From Ziziphus jujuba (taxonomy: Eukaryota; Streptophyta; Magnoliopsida; Rosales; Rhamnaceae), in contig NC_083388.1 of the NCBI RefSeq assembly GCF_031755915.1, positions 15,202,501 through 15,266,500 on the forward strand: a stretch of DNA of 64,000 nucleotides, in the 5' to 3' direction. Both the position numbers and the translations under genes were made by a program. This document shows, piece after piece, positions 35,018-48,003 of the stretch. Numbering within the stretch: the first letter of the stretch is position 1; each line of letters begins with the position of its first letter. The notes beneath the pieces are model-generated. The model was not told the DNA's origin, ran no database searches, and saw only the letters and a program-made list of their open reading frames with translations.

Positions 35018-36895
35018 CTTAAAAATATTACTAACAAAAAACACTAAAAAATATTAAACTATTTGCTGTATAATTGGCAAATGGCGTGCCAATGTGTTAT
35101 TGGCTTGTTTTATATTTCACTTATTTATTACTTCGTATCTATTTATTTAACGATTTACTCATATATATTATTTAGTTTAGATTGTTAGACTCTTTACTCA
35201 TATATATTATTTACTTATTAATTTTTATTCATCATTGAATTAGATTATTTTAATAATTATGGTGATTTGTTATAAATATGAATAAAAAATCTTTATACAA
35301 TAAACCTTACCTTTTAGTTTATATCAAGTTTTCCAACTATTATTACATTAGAATTCTTTTTGATAAAAATATCATTACATCAGCTGGTGAACAAAGTCGG
35401 AACATGTAATATTAATTTTTATTGTATAATTTAAATGATAAAATGTTATATAGGTCCATATATAATATTAGTATTTTTTGGGTGAGTCTTGTATTGTTAG
35501 AATTTAAAATCATGTATAAATAATTGAAAGTTCAAAAATTTTGAAGTTTACGTAGACAAAATATAAGCAGAAAGAAAACAATGGCAAAGCAGGGGTATTA
35601 TGGTAAATGAAAATTGACATAAGACACATGACTTTGTTTTTGAAAAATAAGAGTGATTTACATAAGAACCAGTGAAGGAGATGCCGGTGAGGGTGTCATC
35701 AGAATATTTAAAAGGAGATCCAAGAGGATATTTTAGGCAAAGCATGTAGAAAATTTGTATATAAAATCCTTGGATGTATCAGATTTTGAAAAGAATGTAT
35801 GTAAGAACTGTATTTTTTATTACCCAAAAAAAAGAAAAAAAAAAAAACCTACTCTTTTGAATGGTCTAGTTGAATTGGAATTGATTCCCTTGCTGAGGAG
35901 AGAGAGAGTGGTGTGACGTGGGAATGAGAAAGTTCAACTAAAATAATAAATGAATATATATTTTCTAATATTGTGGGTTTTGATTGGATTATTAAAATTA
36001 GATTTATGCTATTTTAAATAATTTAAGAAAAATACTCACCCACCACTCAGCTAACTGATGCTTTATTAGGTATATTTAATAAGTTCTAATATTGTATAAA
36101 CTTAATTTGAGTTACCTTTTATTTATCCTCCCATTACAGAAAGTGGGGGGAAAAAAAAAAGAAAAAAAAAAGAGAGTAAAATATTTTCCTTTTTTTTTTT
36201 TTACTAAGAAATATAATAATAAAAAAATAAAAAAATAATCAATATAATTTTTGAGAATATTATACATATTATAGCTATATCTAACTTATTGCAAGTTCTG
36301 ACATTTATGAGGATGGAATATTGGAAAAGTCTAAGAGCTAAATATGAAAATTCTTGTAGTATATTAAATTTTCGGTAATGGAATTTTGGATAAGTCAATG
36401 AGCGAAATATTTAATTTATTAGCATCCTAAATATTTTTGTATTCCTAAATAAAATCGCATATTTATAACAAATTTAGTTCCGAATATTAAATTTTATTTC
36501 TTCGTTCATCAAATTGTCAATATATGTTAACTACCATATATCAAATCCCGTATATAGAAAAAAAAAAAGGAAAAAAAAAAAAGAAATATATCTATTCCAT
36601 AATTTGGAAGCATTTAAGGCACATGCAATTTATCATAACAAATAAATTATTTTTTATATTGACATTTCTATTGTAATGTGTTGTTGTTCTAAGACTCGTA
36701 CAAATTAATGCCAATTGGAGTAAAGTAAACATAAATTTAGCACTTTAAGCATCCAAATTGTCGGTGCATCTGCTTTAATTAAACGAATAAATCTGTTAAA
36801 TTCCACTACTGAACACGATATATATAAGAAAAATTAAAAAAAAAGAAAGTGATATTTAAATTTTTTTTTAAATTAATTTTAGGGTTCAATTATTA

Positions 36896-36947
36896 ATGTT
36901 TTCATGTACCTTTTTTTTTTTTTTTTACCCCATATGTTTTCATATAC
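36896..36947 (-). repeat. 14-bp imperfect direct repeat flanking a poly-A insert (minus sense)
   Basis: atgttttcatgtac (36896-36909) and atgttttcatatac (36934-36947) differ at one base. On the minus strand the insert reads ATGGGGT, about 16 A's and a G. Another tail-only insertion candidate. Confidence 0.4.
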
Positions 36948-38999
36948 TTTAGAGAATTTTACAACCATGGTCAGACGTGAGAAACCTTTTTTCTTAGCTT
37001 ATTGAAATGCATTCGTTTAGCAAAAATAAAATAAAGATAATATATCTATATATCTATATATATTAATATATTAATATATTGTAGGATAAATACCTAGCAG
37101 ATTCATGTTATATTGACATAAAATATATACATATACTATATTGTTTATAGTTTTGACATAGTATAAACACTATAAGGACTTTATGATAAGAATTGTCTAT
37201 CTAACAAGTAACATTATCTAAATAATGCTATATTATTATTTTTACATATTTGCATGGAATCTATTAAAAATTGTTATAAAAGTTTAATTGGATTTTTTAA
37301 AAATTTGATTGATAATTTATTTTTTTCTATGTAACAAACATACATAGATGACATGGTTTGTTACATAAAAATTTTTTACTATAAAATTCTCATAGTGTCT
37401 ATACCATATCAAAATTATATATATATATATATATATATATTATATTTGAAATGTAAACTTTAAACAATGTTGTGCTAGAAAATTTGAGATTAGTGTGTAT
37501 TTTCAAAATATCAAGTACAACTTGTTGTCCCAAATGGACAAAAGTAAGGCTTAATTTGTTGTAGCTTAAATTTTAAAAATAATTCAACTATAGCCGTGCT
37601 AAATAAATAACTAACTATAGGTATATTGAAAAAATAATCAGGTGTTTGGTATCATATATTCTTAAAAGTAATATAAAGTGTAAAAACTATGAATAAGTGT
37701 TTGGAAACTTATTAAATTGAATTTTTATAAAGTTCACAATTATTAAAATGGATATGATGTATATAGATTATTTTTTTAAATAATAATTTATATGTAGTTA
37801 TGACTTTTTTATACTAAAATTGAATTAAAAAATATTGTTAACACTATCTAATAAGTTATCAATAATCATATTAGAGTTTATTTTTATAAAAGAGTTTTAA
37901 TTTAAGTATGATTATTTGGTAGAATAAAAAATAAATATAAAGTGATATTATATTGATTATTTATGAGTATTTAAGAAATTTAAATTTATTTATTCCGACA
38001 TCAAAATAATAATATTTAAAAAATTACCATTTCATTTGATTCTAAAAATAACTATATAGTTGCTAAAAATTATAAAAAAATAAAATAAAATTATTAAACA
38101 TATTAATACTTTTAAATTTTAGGAAAATAGATTCTAAAACTCCCAGAAACAATCGCAATCTAACCTTTAGTGGCTTTTCTCATACAAATAGAAAATTATT
38201 TATCTTTTATTTACCTCATAAGTAGTAATTTACCTCATTTAAATCTAGAAACTCTTCTTCCTCTTCTTATATTAAAAAATAAACTTTATTATTTATTCTA
38301 TTTTTCTTAGTTATTTTTATAAAAAAATATTAATATAAAAGAAAATGAAAACTAACTAAGAAAACTTTATACATGCTATATATATATATATATATATATA
38401 TGTTTCTATTTTATTGCTTTTCATCTATATAGAATAACACTTTGCAAAATATTATGTATAGAAAAAAAACACTTTACAAAATGAAAAATTGTTAAGTTAT
38501 TGGATAGAAATAAAAAAAAATTAAAACGAAATAAGAAAATTTTATACATATCTATATATATATATGTATGTATGTTTGTATTTTATTGCTTTTCATCCAT
38601 ATAAAATAACATAATATGAAGCACAACAAAGGGTAATCTTGTGTAAATTTGTGCTGGTGTGTAGTGTATAATTAAAAAGCAGTAATGGTAAATTGGCATG
38701 CATGTATAATCAAAGTCACCGTCCACCAAAACCTTTCTTTTTATTTTTATCAAAAAGAGAGATGTTTTACAATTAGGAAACAACAGTGAAAGGCACGCAA
38801 GTAATGGACCATTATGTAATACTTTATATATATATTTTTTTCATCCTTTGGTTTTCCTCATAAACTATTCAACATCACATAAAATAGGGACCACCTCATC
38901 TTTTATTCATAACAGCATTAGAAACATCATCTTTATTGCTGCCACAGAGTCCCATGCCTCAATAAACCAACATCATGTAAATTTCTGAAAATCAAATCT

Positions 39000-39035
<36 letters not shown>

Positions 39036-40974
39036 CCCTGGCCATGCATGCTTTATTTAATTTACTTGATATCTCCTCTATTTAATAGCGTCTTCTATTT
39101 GTGCATGAATATGCAATATGCTCTTCATTTATTTGTTTTTTGTTTGTATGCTTCTATTATTACTCGTCATGATGATTTTTATTAGAGGTTATTGGCATCT
39201 ATACCTTCAGAAAAAATAAATTTTAGGCACTCTATTTTTAGATGTTACAATTGACAATTTGTTGCGTTTGGACTGATTTTTTACCATAACAAATGGGCTA
39301 AGGGTCATTTTGTGTGACTCAAACATCCCATATTAAAATGTATTTTAGTTAAAAAAAAAAAGTTTAGTACACTTTAGGTATCTATAATTTTGAATAATTG
39401 CATCTTAATACTAGTCAAATGGTTTTTGTTATAAGATGAATTTAATAAGATCAAATTGCAATAAATCATAAATTAGCTAGGTTCTAAATGAATGCAATGT
39501 TTTAAAATAAAAGTTAAAGTGCATTTCCAAAATATACCAAAACTCAATTAAGCTTTTCTTTTTAATTAATTTTTTTTTAAGTGTGTTTTGGATGCTCTTA
39601 TATATCGTCCATGAATGTTGAATTAAAATATTTAAGGTGGAACCCAATTTTTTTTTTTTGGAATAGCTTAATTAGTTATGAACACTAGTGATAACTTTTG
39701 GATGTAGAGTCAAAGCTTGGTGATGAAATTATTTCTGTCCAATTCAACAAAAAAGGTAGAGCACATGTATATATACAAATACATCTAATACACTCTTATT
39801 TAGCAAAAAAGAAAAGAAAAAAGAAAAAAGAAAAAGAAAACAAAAACTCTTATTATACATTGGAAAACCAAAAAAGAAAAAGGAGTTCTGACCCCACTTG
39901 ATTTTTTTTAACCCCTGCTGAAAGAGTTTTTGACCCCACTTGATGAATGTATATTTGAAAGAGTTTGTATAAAGATTCAGTCTTTCTGACTAAAGTCTTT
40001 TTGCAACTACTCTAAATACATTTGGTGAATAAAAAAAATGCCTAACTATTCTAAACGTGTTTTAACCAAAAAGAAAAAAGAAAAAGAGACAACGACTCTA
40101 AATATGCATAACCATTTCTTACGCTTTGGTAATTAATGATGCTTTTTGACCTATAATTAAAAAGGAAACTATCCAACAGTTTTTACTTATCCCAATTATT
40201 GGGTTTTGTTGATGTATAAATATTAAACAATATTTCTCTCCTACCACTAACCAATTCTAGACTCTAGCACTAAAGCCTATAGTTGTCTATATCAATTCCT
40301 AACTTGTGTAGCTAGCTGGAATATGGCAAGCAATCATTAATGCCTTCAAACACTCAAATAAGCAGTCTTAGCAAATAATAGCAATAAAATATATATGCAG
40401 ATTGTTTGCATACCACTTTCCTTATCTATACTACGTAAATCTATGTTCAATCACATTAATTTAAAATAAACGTAGTTGTCGTACTTGAAAATAATCAATT
40501 ACAATAAAGTTCTTGCTATAAAGTTACTTGACAAAGATGACACATATATATATTCATGGAGCTTGTGAGGAACACATTTTTCTAGCAAAGTCCTTGTCTT
40601 CCCCAATAGTCAAAATAATTTAATTTATTTAAGAGTTGGGTCAGTTAGAATCTTTTTATATATTAGCAAAGTGACAAAGTTTGGAGCAATCTTACACCTA
40701 GAGTTGAGTCCCAAAATCATATAATATTTGTATTTGTATTTTGTTTAATATTGTTTGTTTTACTGCTTATGCATATTTTAATGTGGACTTGTTTTTGGTT
40801 TTGAAAATTAATTAGTTTGAAACCATACCTAAAACATTAAAGAAGTGAGAATATCTAATTCAAAATAAATAATTATTAGATCAATATTATATGTCTCTTT
40901 GGGACAATTTGATTAGTAAAATTTATTGTCTTTGAAATGAAATTTGAAATTTTATACTTGTAATTTCGAAGCAA

Positions 40975-41200
40975 CCCCACAAGAAAATCCGCTTGTTATG
41001 GCATTGAAAAAAATGCCGCAAAGTATTTTGCATTATTTTTTTTTTTGTGGCATTTTGAAAAGTAGCTAACAATCAATGTCGTCTTTTTCAAGGCATGTTT
41101 TTGAGGCATAAAAAATTGTTATTTTATAAATGCCATAAAATAGTTTTATAACTTTTTTGTTAATCTCATTTTTAGTTTTACGGCATTTTTACAACTGCTA
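40975..41200 (+). mobile_element. CACTA-type transposon end, degraded
   Basis: ccccacaagaaaatccgc at 40975-40992 resembles the CACTACAAGAAAA terminus of plant En/Spm elements. It is followed by subterminal direct and inverted copies of a ggcatttt/aaatgcc motif (near 41000, 41013, 41050, 41092, 41143 and 41181). That pattern is typical of CACTA subterminal repeats. The opposite end and a 3-bp target duplication were not found, so this may be a fragment. Confidence 0.45.
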
Positions 41201-41579
41201 CAATTTCGCTAATACTTTATGAAATTCTGTAATTTTGTTCTTTCCCAAAATTAGGCACAAAATATTCTAATTATACTGTGAGATTTTAATAACTAATACC
41301 CAAAATTGGAATTTTTCATCCAACGATAAATTTAATGAAATTGAAACTTCTATTAGATCTTATTAACACCTATTACACTGTAACAACTTTATCCAAATTT
41401 ATCTAAACACGGTTTAATTTTACTTGGTATTAAATTAATTGACTCAAAAACAAAAAATTAATCAAACGACGTTCAAAATTCATAAATTATATACTAATGG
41501 AAAGCTTGTGGCATTCACATATAAGTCAAATGGACCTATGAGATAGGTAACATATTGGTATATTCACCTTGGTTGTAAA

Positions 41580-42290
41580 ACATCTTTAGTGATCAGAAAA
41601 CCCCCCTAAAGTTTCGACCAAATTTGATATTGATGAATCTCTCAAATGATAAGAAATCTTGACAAAGAGAGGTTCGAAATACATTCAAAAGGTCCAAATT
41701 GAAGGGGTTAGCATTATAAGGTAGCCTGAAATGGCTGAAATTCTTGTGACCTAACAAACATTGGCAGCGGCTTTCAAACATCAATCCTGGAACGTCATTG
41801 ACCATAAAAATTTGAGGCTAAGCTTGTTGGGATATGGGCTTACAGGTAGGGTGGCGCATTTGGTGGTTCTTGGTCGAAAAAATGATGAAACTCGTGACAC
41901 TAGGTTGGCGGTGGTGATGGGTTAGGTTGACCCGCTTCGCCAGTTTTGGATCTATGGATGGTTTTGTGACTTTGGGTATTTTTTTAATTTTTTAATGAGG
42001 GGTACCTTCCTCAAATATATATATATATATATATGTATGTATATAGTCCATTGGGATACTAGTGAACAAAAATTTAGGATTAATTTGAGTACAAATAAAA
42101 TATTTATGCTCAAAACTTTTTCAAAATTATAGTATTTTAAATGTAGTTTAAAATTAGGCGTGTCGCTAATTTACGAACTCGTATTAATGAACTCTACACT
42201 ATAATATATCGGTCAAACCAAAATAGTTCATCATTGAAAATTCAAATTGAAAGTTCATATACAGTCCAACGGGTCAAATTCGATTAAATC
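41580..42290. repeat. Diverged LTR-like repeat, copy 2
   Basis: Same layout as the block at 1-600: a GC-richer part (tgacccgcttcg shared with 200-211), then cgaactcgtattaatga at 42174-42190, then a cattgaaaa...tcaaa stretch. Divergence from copy 1 is high. No flanking target duplication or internal coding region was seen; a solo-LTR remnant is likely. Confidence 0.45.
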
Positions 42291-43943
42291 ATTTAAAAAC
42301 TTAAATTCTAATTTATGTTTCGTATGGATTATCACAATTTTTTTTTTTCTCATTACCAATTACATATATTCGCTTAAAGTGCTCTCTTGTAACTGTATAA
42401 CCTTTTTAGAGCACTTGAAGCTTTTAAACTTCTCTTCAATTTCTTATACACAAAACCTAATATATCTTATTCTTTGTCTCAATATTTTCCTCAAGGGAAC
42501 TCAGCTTTATATTAATTTTCCTCTAAATTTATGTATACATGTTTCACATTCACATTGCATCACAAGCTTTACTCTTTTTTTTTTTTTTTTTTTTATCTCT
42601 TTTCCCTTTTTTATCATGAGTTACTTAACATTATGCTACTGTCGCTTGCAATTTTCCTCTTGGCTTTTTGTTAAATTGTGGATAAAAAAAATGGTGTAAG
42701 AAAAAAATTATGTATACTACAGTGCAAACAGCCTGTATGACGTAAACAAGTGAAGCCAGATCAACGCGGTGTAAATAGGCAAGTCCATATCAATACGATG
42801 TGGTGTCATAGCCTAGCGTCTACCGCATAAATAGCCAACACAACGAATCCAAATATGGCATAAGGAAGTAGTCATCTCCGGGAAAACAATTCTAAGGTTT
42901 GCTTTCATTTATTTTAAAAGTTTAATTATATTCCCTTAATTAATTTGGATATGATTTTTTTAGATTTCCATTTTATATATTGCATTAAACTTCTAATATG
43001 TTCGTCTTTTGAATGCATTTTGTATCGTTGATTTGTGATTAAGTTGCCTAAGCTCATCATAGATAACCCTGACTTTGCTCACTACCACAACAGAACCAAG
43101 GTAACCACCAAGTCATCCTGCGTAAACAAATTATTTAATTTCGCAAGTGTAAATGAGCCATCCAACTCAAATTATACGGTTTAAATAAGAAATCCAATAG
43201 ATTTATCCTATGGGGCTTATATTTCCAGTAACCTTCCTCAACAGTAATAATACTTTTACTCACAATTATTTTTATAGCTAAAAAAACTGATTTTTTTTAG
43301 GTTAAAATTAAATTGTTATAACCAATGGTAGCTTTAAGCACAACCATCCATTATGGCTAAAATATCCGTGGCTGTTTGTTTTTTTGTTTGTTTGTTTTTT
43401 TTTTTTTTTGGTGTTTATTTTCTTAAGGGATTCTTTGAATGAAAGTTCAAGATAAATAGAAAAAATGAAGAAAGAAAAAGAGAAAAAGATAAAAACAAAA
43501 CATTTTACCATAAAATATTTTAGAAAGTTTATACTCATAACGAGAGGAAATTATTTTTGGGCAAGTTATTATTTTTTTTATATTTATTTATAAAATTTGA
43601 GTGGATTGTACTGGAAGCATTAAAGTACGACCCACCAAATGATCCAGTCAAAGAGGCTTTGAGACCCACTTAATGGGAAACCAGTTCCAATTACGAATTA
43701 CACGTAACAATCACGTCATAAAATAAAATAAATAATAGTGATAATAATAAAAGTTTCTTCCAAGGAAATACTCCAATGTAATTTATAAATCTAGGGTCCA
43801 ATTAACCAAGTACAAGAATTTATTTACCAAATTTATTCAAAGAATCAAAATCATTTACACTCATCAAAATGCCTTTGAAAATTGAAAAATACAGAGTGTA
43901 TGTGATACATGAAACCTTTGGCAACAAAGCCTACACTTATGGA

Positions 43944-45995
43944 TCACACGACAGAGTCCTTGGCCGATTTCTTAACCTCATGATTGTCTTTATCTTGATG
44001 AACCATGTTCAAAAGTTGACCACCATCCTTATCTTTAATCTGAAACAATGATAATAATAATAATATTTAAAAAATAGCATCATTTTCTAGCTTCCTATTA
44101 TTTTTCACACAAATTTGCTCAGAGATGCAGAGAAATGAAATGAGAAATTATTATTTCATACCTGAGACCCCATTGAGAGATCAACCGTTTGTTTCTTCTT
44201 GTTTTCCTGAGTACAGAAATATGAATACAATCCCATTCCAAAAACTGCTATCATAATACCAATAATGTTCCTCTCAGTGAAAGGGTCATGCAGTAATGTA
44301 TAACCAAAAGCAAGAACAAGGCATGTCTTTAGATGGCCAAGCACTTGGTATGTCACCGGAGATGTCTTCCCTATTACCAAAAAGGTGCTGAAGTTCACCG
44401 ACACCGCTATTAGGCAAGACAGGACGATGAAGCCCTGCATGTTGCACAGTCAATTTCAGAACCATATATGAAATTTTTTTTTATCTAGGTTCCTAGACTA
44501 AAAGCAGCTTATGAGCGCTCGGTTGGTCCTGGTCTTTAATTCAAAATCCAGGATAAGAGCCTCACTGCATGTAACTACAAGATATGTATAAGCAAGTATA
44601 TATACATACCAAGACTATAGGAGAATATTTATAGGCGAAGACATTTTGCTTGCTGAGGAATTGATCTACCAAAGGGCCAGAGACAAACAGAATAGCTGCT
44701 TGAAATGGAGCTGACTGGTATAGAAGCTGTGTTGAGGAGACATTCAGCCTCTTTTGTATTGTGTTTGTCAGCTGAAATTCAACACCAGGTTAAGGAATAC
44801 TGCTCTGCTTTTAAGCCAACTAACTTAAAAGCTTTAACGCTGTCGGTGATCATTAAACTTCAAAAATAAAGAAAGGAATTAAGGATACAATTTGGCCAAC
44901 GCAGGTCGTTACAATGGCAAGAAGGGAGAGAATTGATCCAAGCATATTGAGCTGGAGATCAGTCACAGAGGCAATGCCTACTCCAAGGAGTAGGAGGGAA
45001 AGAGAGAACTTTATCCTTTGGCTGCAACAAAATGAAGCAGAAGAAGAAGGATCAGATTATATATACAAAGATCTTGAAATTACCTTTTTCAAAAAGCATA
45101 AAACGTATAATGTAATTACCTGAATTGCTTTTTCAGAAAAATTGTTTCTAGTAATACAGTAAATGGTATAATTGCAAGCTTGGTCATCTGCAAAAATCAA
45201 GCATTGTCAAAAGTGGATTAACATATACACAATTACGTCAGAAAGCACAATTTAACTACTCCAGTTTATAGATTGTTTAGGTTTTCTTTTTTTAATTTTG
45301 CATCATGTTTGTTATATATTTTTCTATATTTTGTTTAACATTTCAGATAATTAGAGTAGTAAACCTGGTAGAAGCCAATGGAGTTAAATCCCAAGCTCAA
45401 GTTAAGAAATCCAATGGAAACACCATTCAAAATGCCAAAGAGAATGACAGTCTTCATGTCGATGGGCTTGTTCTCAAAAAAATTCAATCTTTGCGCGGCA
45501 TGGAGCGTGCAGAATGTGACCATTAGATGCCAACTGGTGAGTGTTGTAGCTACCAAATGGGACAGCAACAACAACAAAATCGTAAAGGAATCAAAAATTT
45601 GGGCAAGATTAGTTGATTAACACAATTTCAAATGTTAATATGTTTTGTTCTTGTTACTATTAATTACCCCTAATTATGATAATTATAATCAAAGCAAATA
45701 GATTCCTTTGTGCTAGAAAATGAAGCCATTTTCACATCTATGTGTGTACAATATATATAGATGTTTGCTAAAAAAGGCATGTAGATCAGAGGAACTACTA
45801 CTGATCGATAAGTAGCCGGAAAAATGAAAAAGATAAAAGAAAGGAAAACAATGAGTTAATGAATACTAATTTACCAAATGGGAAGCCGAGGTTGCTCATC
45901 AAAGCTTTGTTGCAGATGACAATGGAGACAGATGATGCCACTGAAAGAAAGAGTGCACCGATAACCCCCAACTGGAAACCCGACATTTCTCCCAT
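43944..45995 (-). CDS. UXT1: UDP-xylose transporter 1-like nucleotide-sugar carrier
   Basis: Seven coding exons: 45995-45875, 45549-45365, 45187-45120, 45021-44889, 44771-44610, 44434-44162, 44039-43944. All junctions are GT/AG; phases close to 345 aa, against about 342 for Arabidopsis UXT1. The start MGEMSGFQLGVIGALFLSVA leads straight into the first membrane helix. About ten hydrophobic segments follow across the TPT/DMT fold. Family-specific stretches are VICNKALMSNLGFPF, MTKLAIIPFTVLLET (KT-type signature) and GKTSPVTYQVLGHLKTCLVL. The C-terminal tail is short, charged and cytosolic. UXT proteins exchange UDP-xylose for UMP across Golgi/ER membranes, feeding xylan and other wall polysaccharides. 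Substrate is assigned by similarity; close paralogues carry other UDP-sugars. Confidence 0.95.
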
Positions 45996-46960
45996 ATTCT
46001 ATTGTGTTCAATGAGGAAAAAAAAAAAAAACATAAAAATCAAGGAAATTATATGTATGTGTGTGTGTGTGCGTATTAATTTGACTTTATTTATGCTTATA
46101 CTGGGAAATTAATCAATTCTCTTCTTATCAGATTTAACAAAATTAAGAAAGAATACAATAATGTTGAGAGGCTAAAAAGAGAAACATGAATCTGTTTGGA
46201 AAGATAGAAAATGGAAAAAATCACTCTCATAGAAATATGGGCTTGAGACAGAGAAACAAAATCCCAGATGTACAACTACCAGATAATTAACTAATTCTAT
46301 AACAATGTTTGTTACCTGATCAATTTCACATTAAAACCAACACGGAAAGTCAGATTTCTTAACACTTTTCTAATAATCACTATACTAACTTCAAGTAAAA
46401 ATTGAACTAGTAATAGGATGAGTACCCAAAAAAAAAAAAAAAAAAAAAAAAAAAAGACCAGACCAATATATATAAAATTGAGTGTACCAAATTGATCAGA
46501 AAAATGAGTACCTTATGAAGGAAACTCAAAATCTGGGAGTATTAGGAGCCCCTGGCAAACACAAAGAAAACCCAATTACCAAACTTTGTTCAATAAGTGA
46601 GATGGAAATTGAACAATGTAGAAATGAGTGCAACCAAATATTGATATTTTTTTGTTAATCAAATTACCTTGATGATCACAATGTATCAATGCAGAGTACA
46701 AGATGATCGGTATAGGGCTCCTAAAACTCCACAGAAAATCACTCTCCGACTAGTTATTATTTTTTTTTTTTCCGAACCTTGTCGGTGAATTTGATCGGAG
46801 GTATCAGAATTGAAGACGATTCAGATTTCACAAAGAGGGAGAGAGAGAGAAGAGAGAGGCATGAGGCATAATAAGCTTAAAGATGAAAGAGCTAAAGAGA
46901 GAGTATAGAGGGATAAGAGAGAGAGGCTTGTGTGAGAATGTTGATTTTGCGCCCTTTTTA
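45996..46960 (-). promoter_or_regulatory. 5' UTR, UTR intron and proximal promoter of the UDP-xylose transporter gene
   Basis: A poly-pyrimidine stretch ending CACAATAG sits at 46004-45999, just 4 nt before the ATG, and looks like a 5' UTR intron acceptor. The upstream non-coding exon would be the CT-rich sense-strand sequence at about 46800-46925 (plus-strand GAGAG tracts). The 84-aa minus frame there (46821-47075) is a translated CT repeat. The transcription start is not resolved. Confidence 0.4.
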
Positions 46961-47370
46961 TTTTTGAAAGCTTTTGTGGTTGGTGCTGCCTAACGGCGTT
47001 AATTATTTTTAGGAGACTGTTTAGATTTTTGGTTTTCTCACGTGGCCTTTTTCCAAATAAATAAGTTAACGGCATATCTAAGCAAGCGGACAGTCAAATT
47101 CAAATGACCGTTAAAATAGTAGGGCATTTTGTAGTTTTTTTGAAATGACAAATACAGCCTTCCTAATTTCTTGAAATGACCTTTGAGTTTGATCGATTCC
47201 CCCATTAGCTTGATTATGGACCACCGCCCCCCAAAAAGAAGCTTTTTATGATATTCTAATTGGGAAAAAAAAAAAAAAAGGAGGTTTTGCTTAGTTCACT
47301 CTCACAATCTTACCTAATGCTATTTGTAATTTTCTAAGCAAAATTATTATTGTTTTTTAATAAATCATTG

Positions 47371-47402
47371 CCCCCCCCCCCCCCCCCCCAAAAAAAAAAA
47401 AA
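47371..47402 (+). repeat. C19-A13 homopolymer junction
   Basis: Nineteen C followed directly by thirteen A. Long pure C runs are rare in this AT-rich DNA. Exact length is likely polymorphic or subject to sequencing error. Confidence 0.85.
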
Positions 47403-47952
47403 GAAAATAAAAATGTCTTTTTAATTTGAAAAATATATTGTAATATAATAACTAGTGAAAAGCAAGAGTAAAAACCCTTTTTTTTTTATGTGTAATTAAA
47501 CTAATTTATTTTTAGAAATTTATTTATTTTTATTTTCCTTTTTTTGTTTTTTTTTGTTTTTTTTGTTTTTTTGGGATGAATAATTATGGTATACAAGTTA
47601 TCACCTAGCTAGTATAGACAGATGGTACACAAGTTATCACGTAGTTAGTATAGAAAGATTGTGATGCTGAAAATGATTCCAAGTATTATGTGCAAAAAGG
47701 GTGTTTTAGTCAAATTGGATGGTTTAAACTTTAAAGTAAATAAAACCTAATCTTGTTACATAAAACATTTTGCACCAAATTACCCTTGACGGAGGTGGTA
47801 TTAAATAAGTCTTAGCAGACAAGGCTGGAAGGTGAAGTGAAGACTTCTTCTGTTTGAGGGAGGTACCTGCCAATGCAAGCAAAAAAGTTTGCCAACCTCA
47901 AACTCAATTAAATGTTTGGTAACGACACTTCAATCTCACTCCAAATTCTTAG

Positions 47953-48003
47953 TTTTTTTTTTTTTTTTTTTTTTTTTTTTGGGGGGTTTGGGGGGTGGGG
48001 AGG
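47953..48003 (+). repeat. Poly-T followed by G-rich tract
   Basis: About 28 T, then GGGGGG, TTT, GGGGGG, T, GGGG, A, GG. The G part (47981-48003) has quadruplex potential. A spacer sequence with no gene attached. Confidence 0.8.

Larger units (their letters stand above)
33561..43943. other. 10.4-kb AT-rich intergenic spacer
   Basis: No gene supported. It holds a SINE at 34876-35002, tail-only scars at 34560-34605 and 36896-36947, and many (AT)n tracts (34539, 37417, 38381). Further features are a 29-nt poly-T at 39003, a CACTA-like end at 40975, an LTR-like repeat at 41580-42290, and two less AT-rich islands near 42725-42890 and 43045-43170. The 150-aa frame at 42247-42699 is low-complexity F/L/I/S translation. 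Confidence 0.6.

Noticed and set aside
42247..42699. 150-aa plus frame
   Set aside because: Very rich in F, L, I and S from poly-T DNA; no domain or splice context.
45305..45620. Two overlapping plus frames
   Set aside because: Antisense to transporter exon 2.
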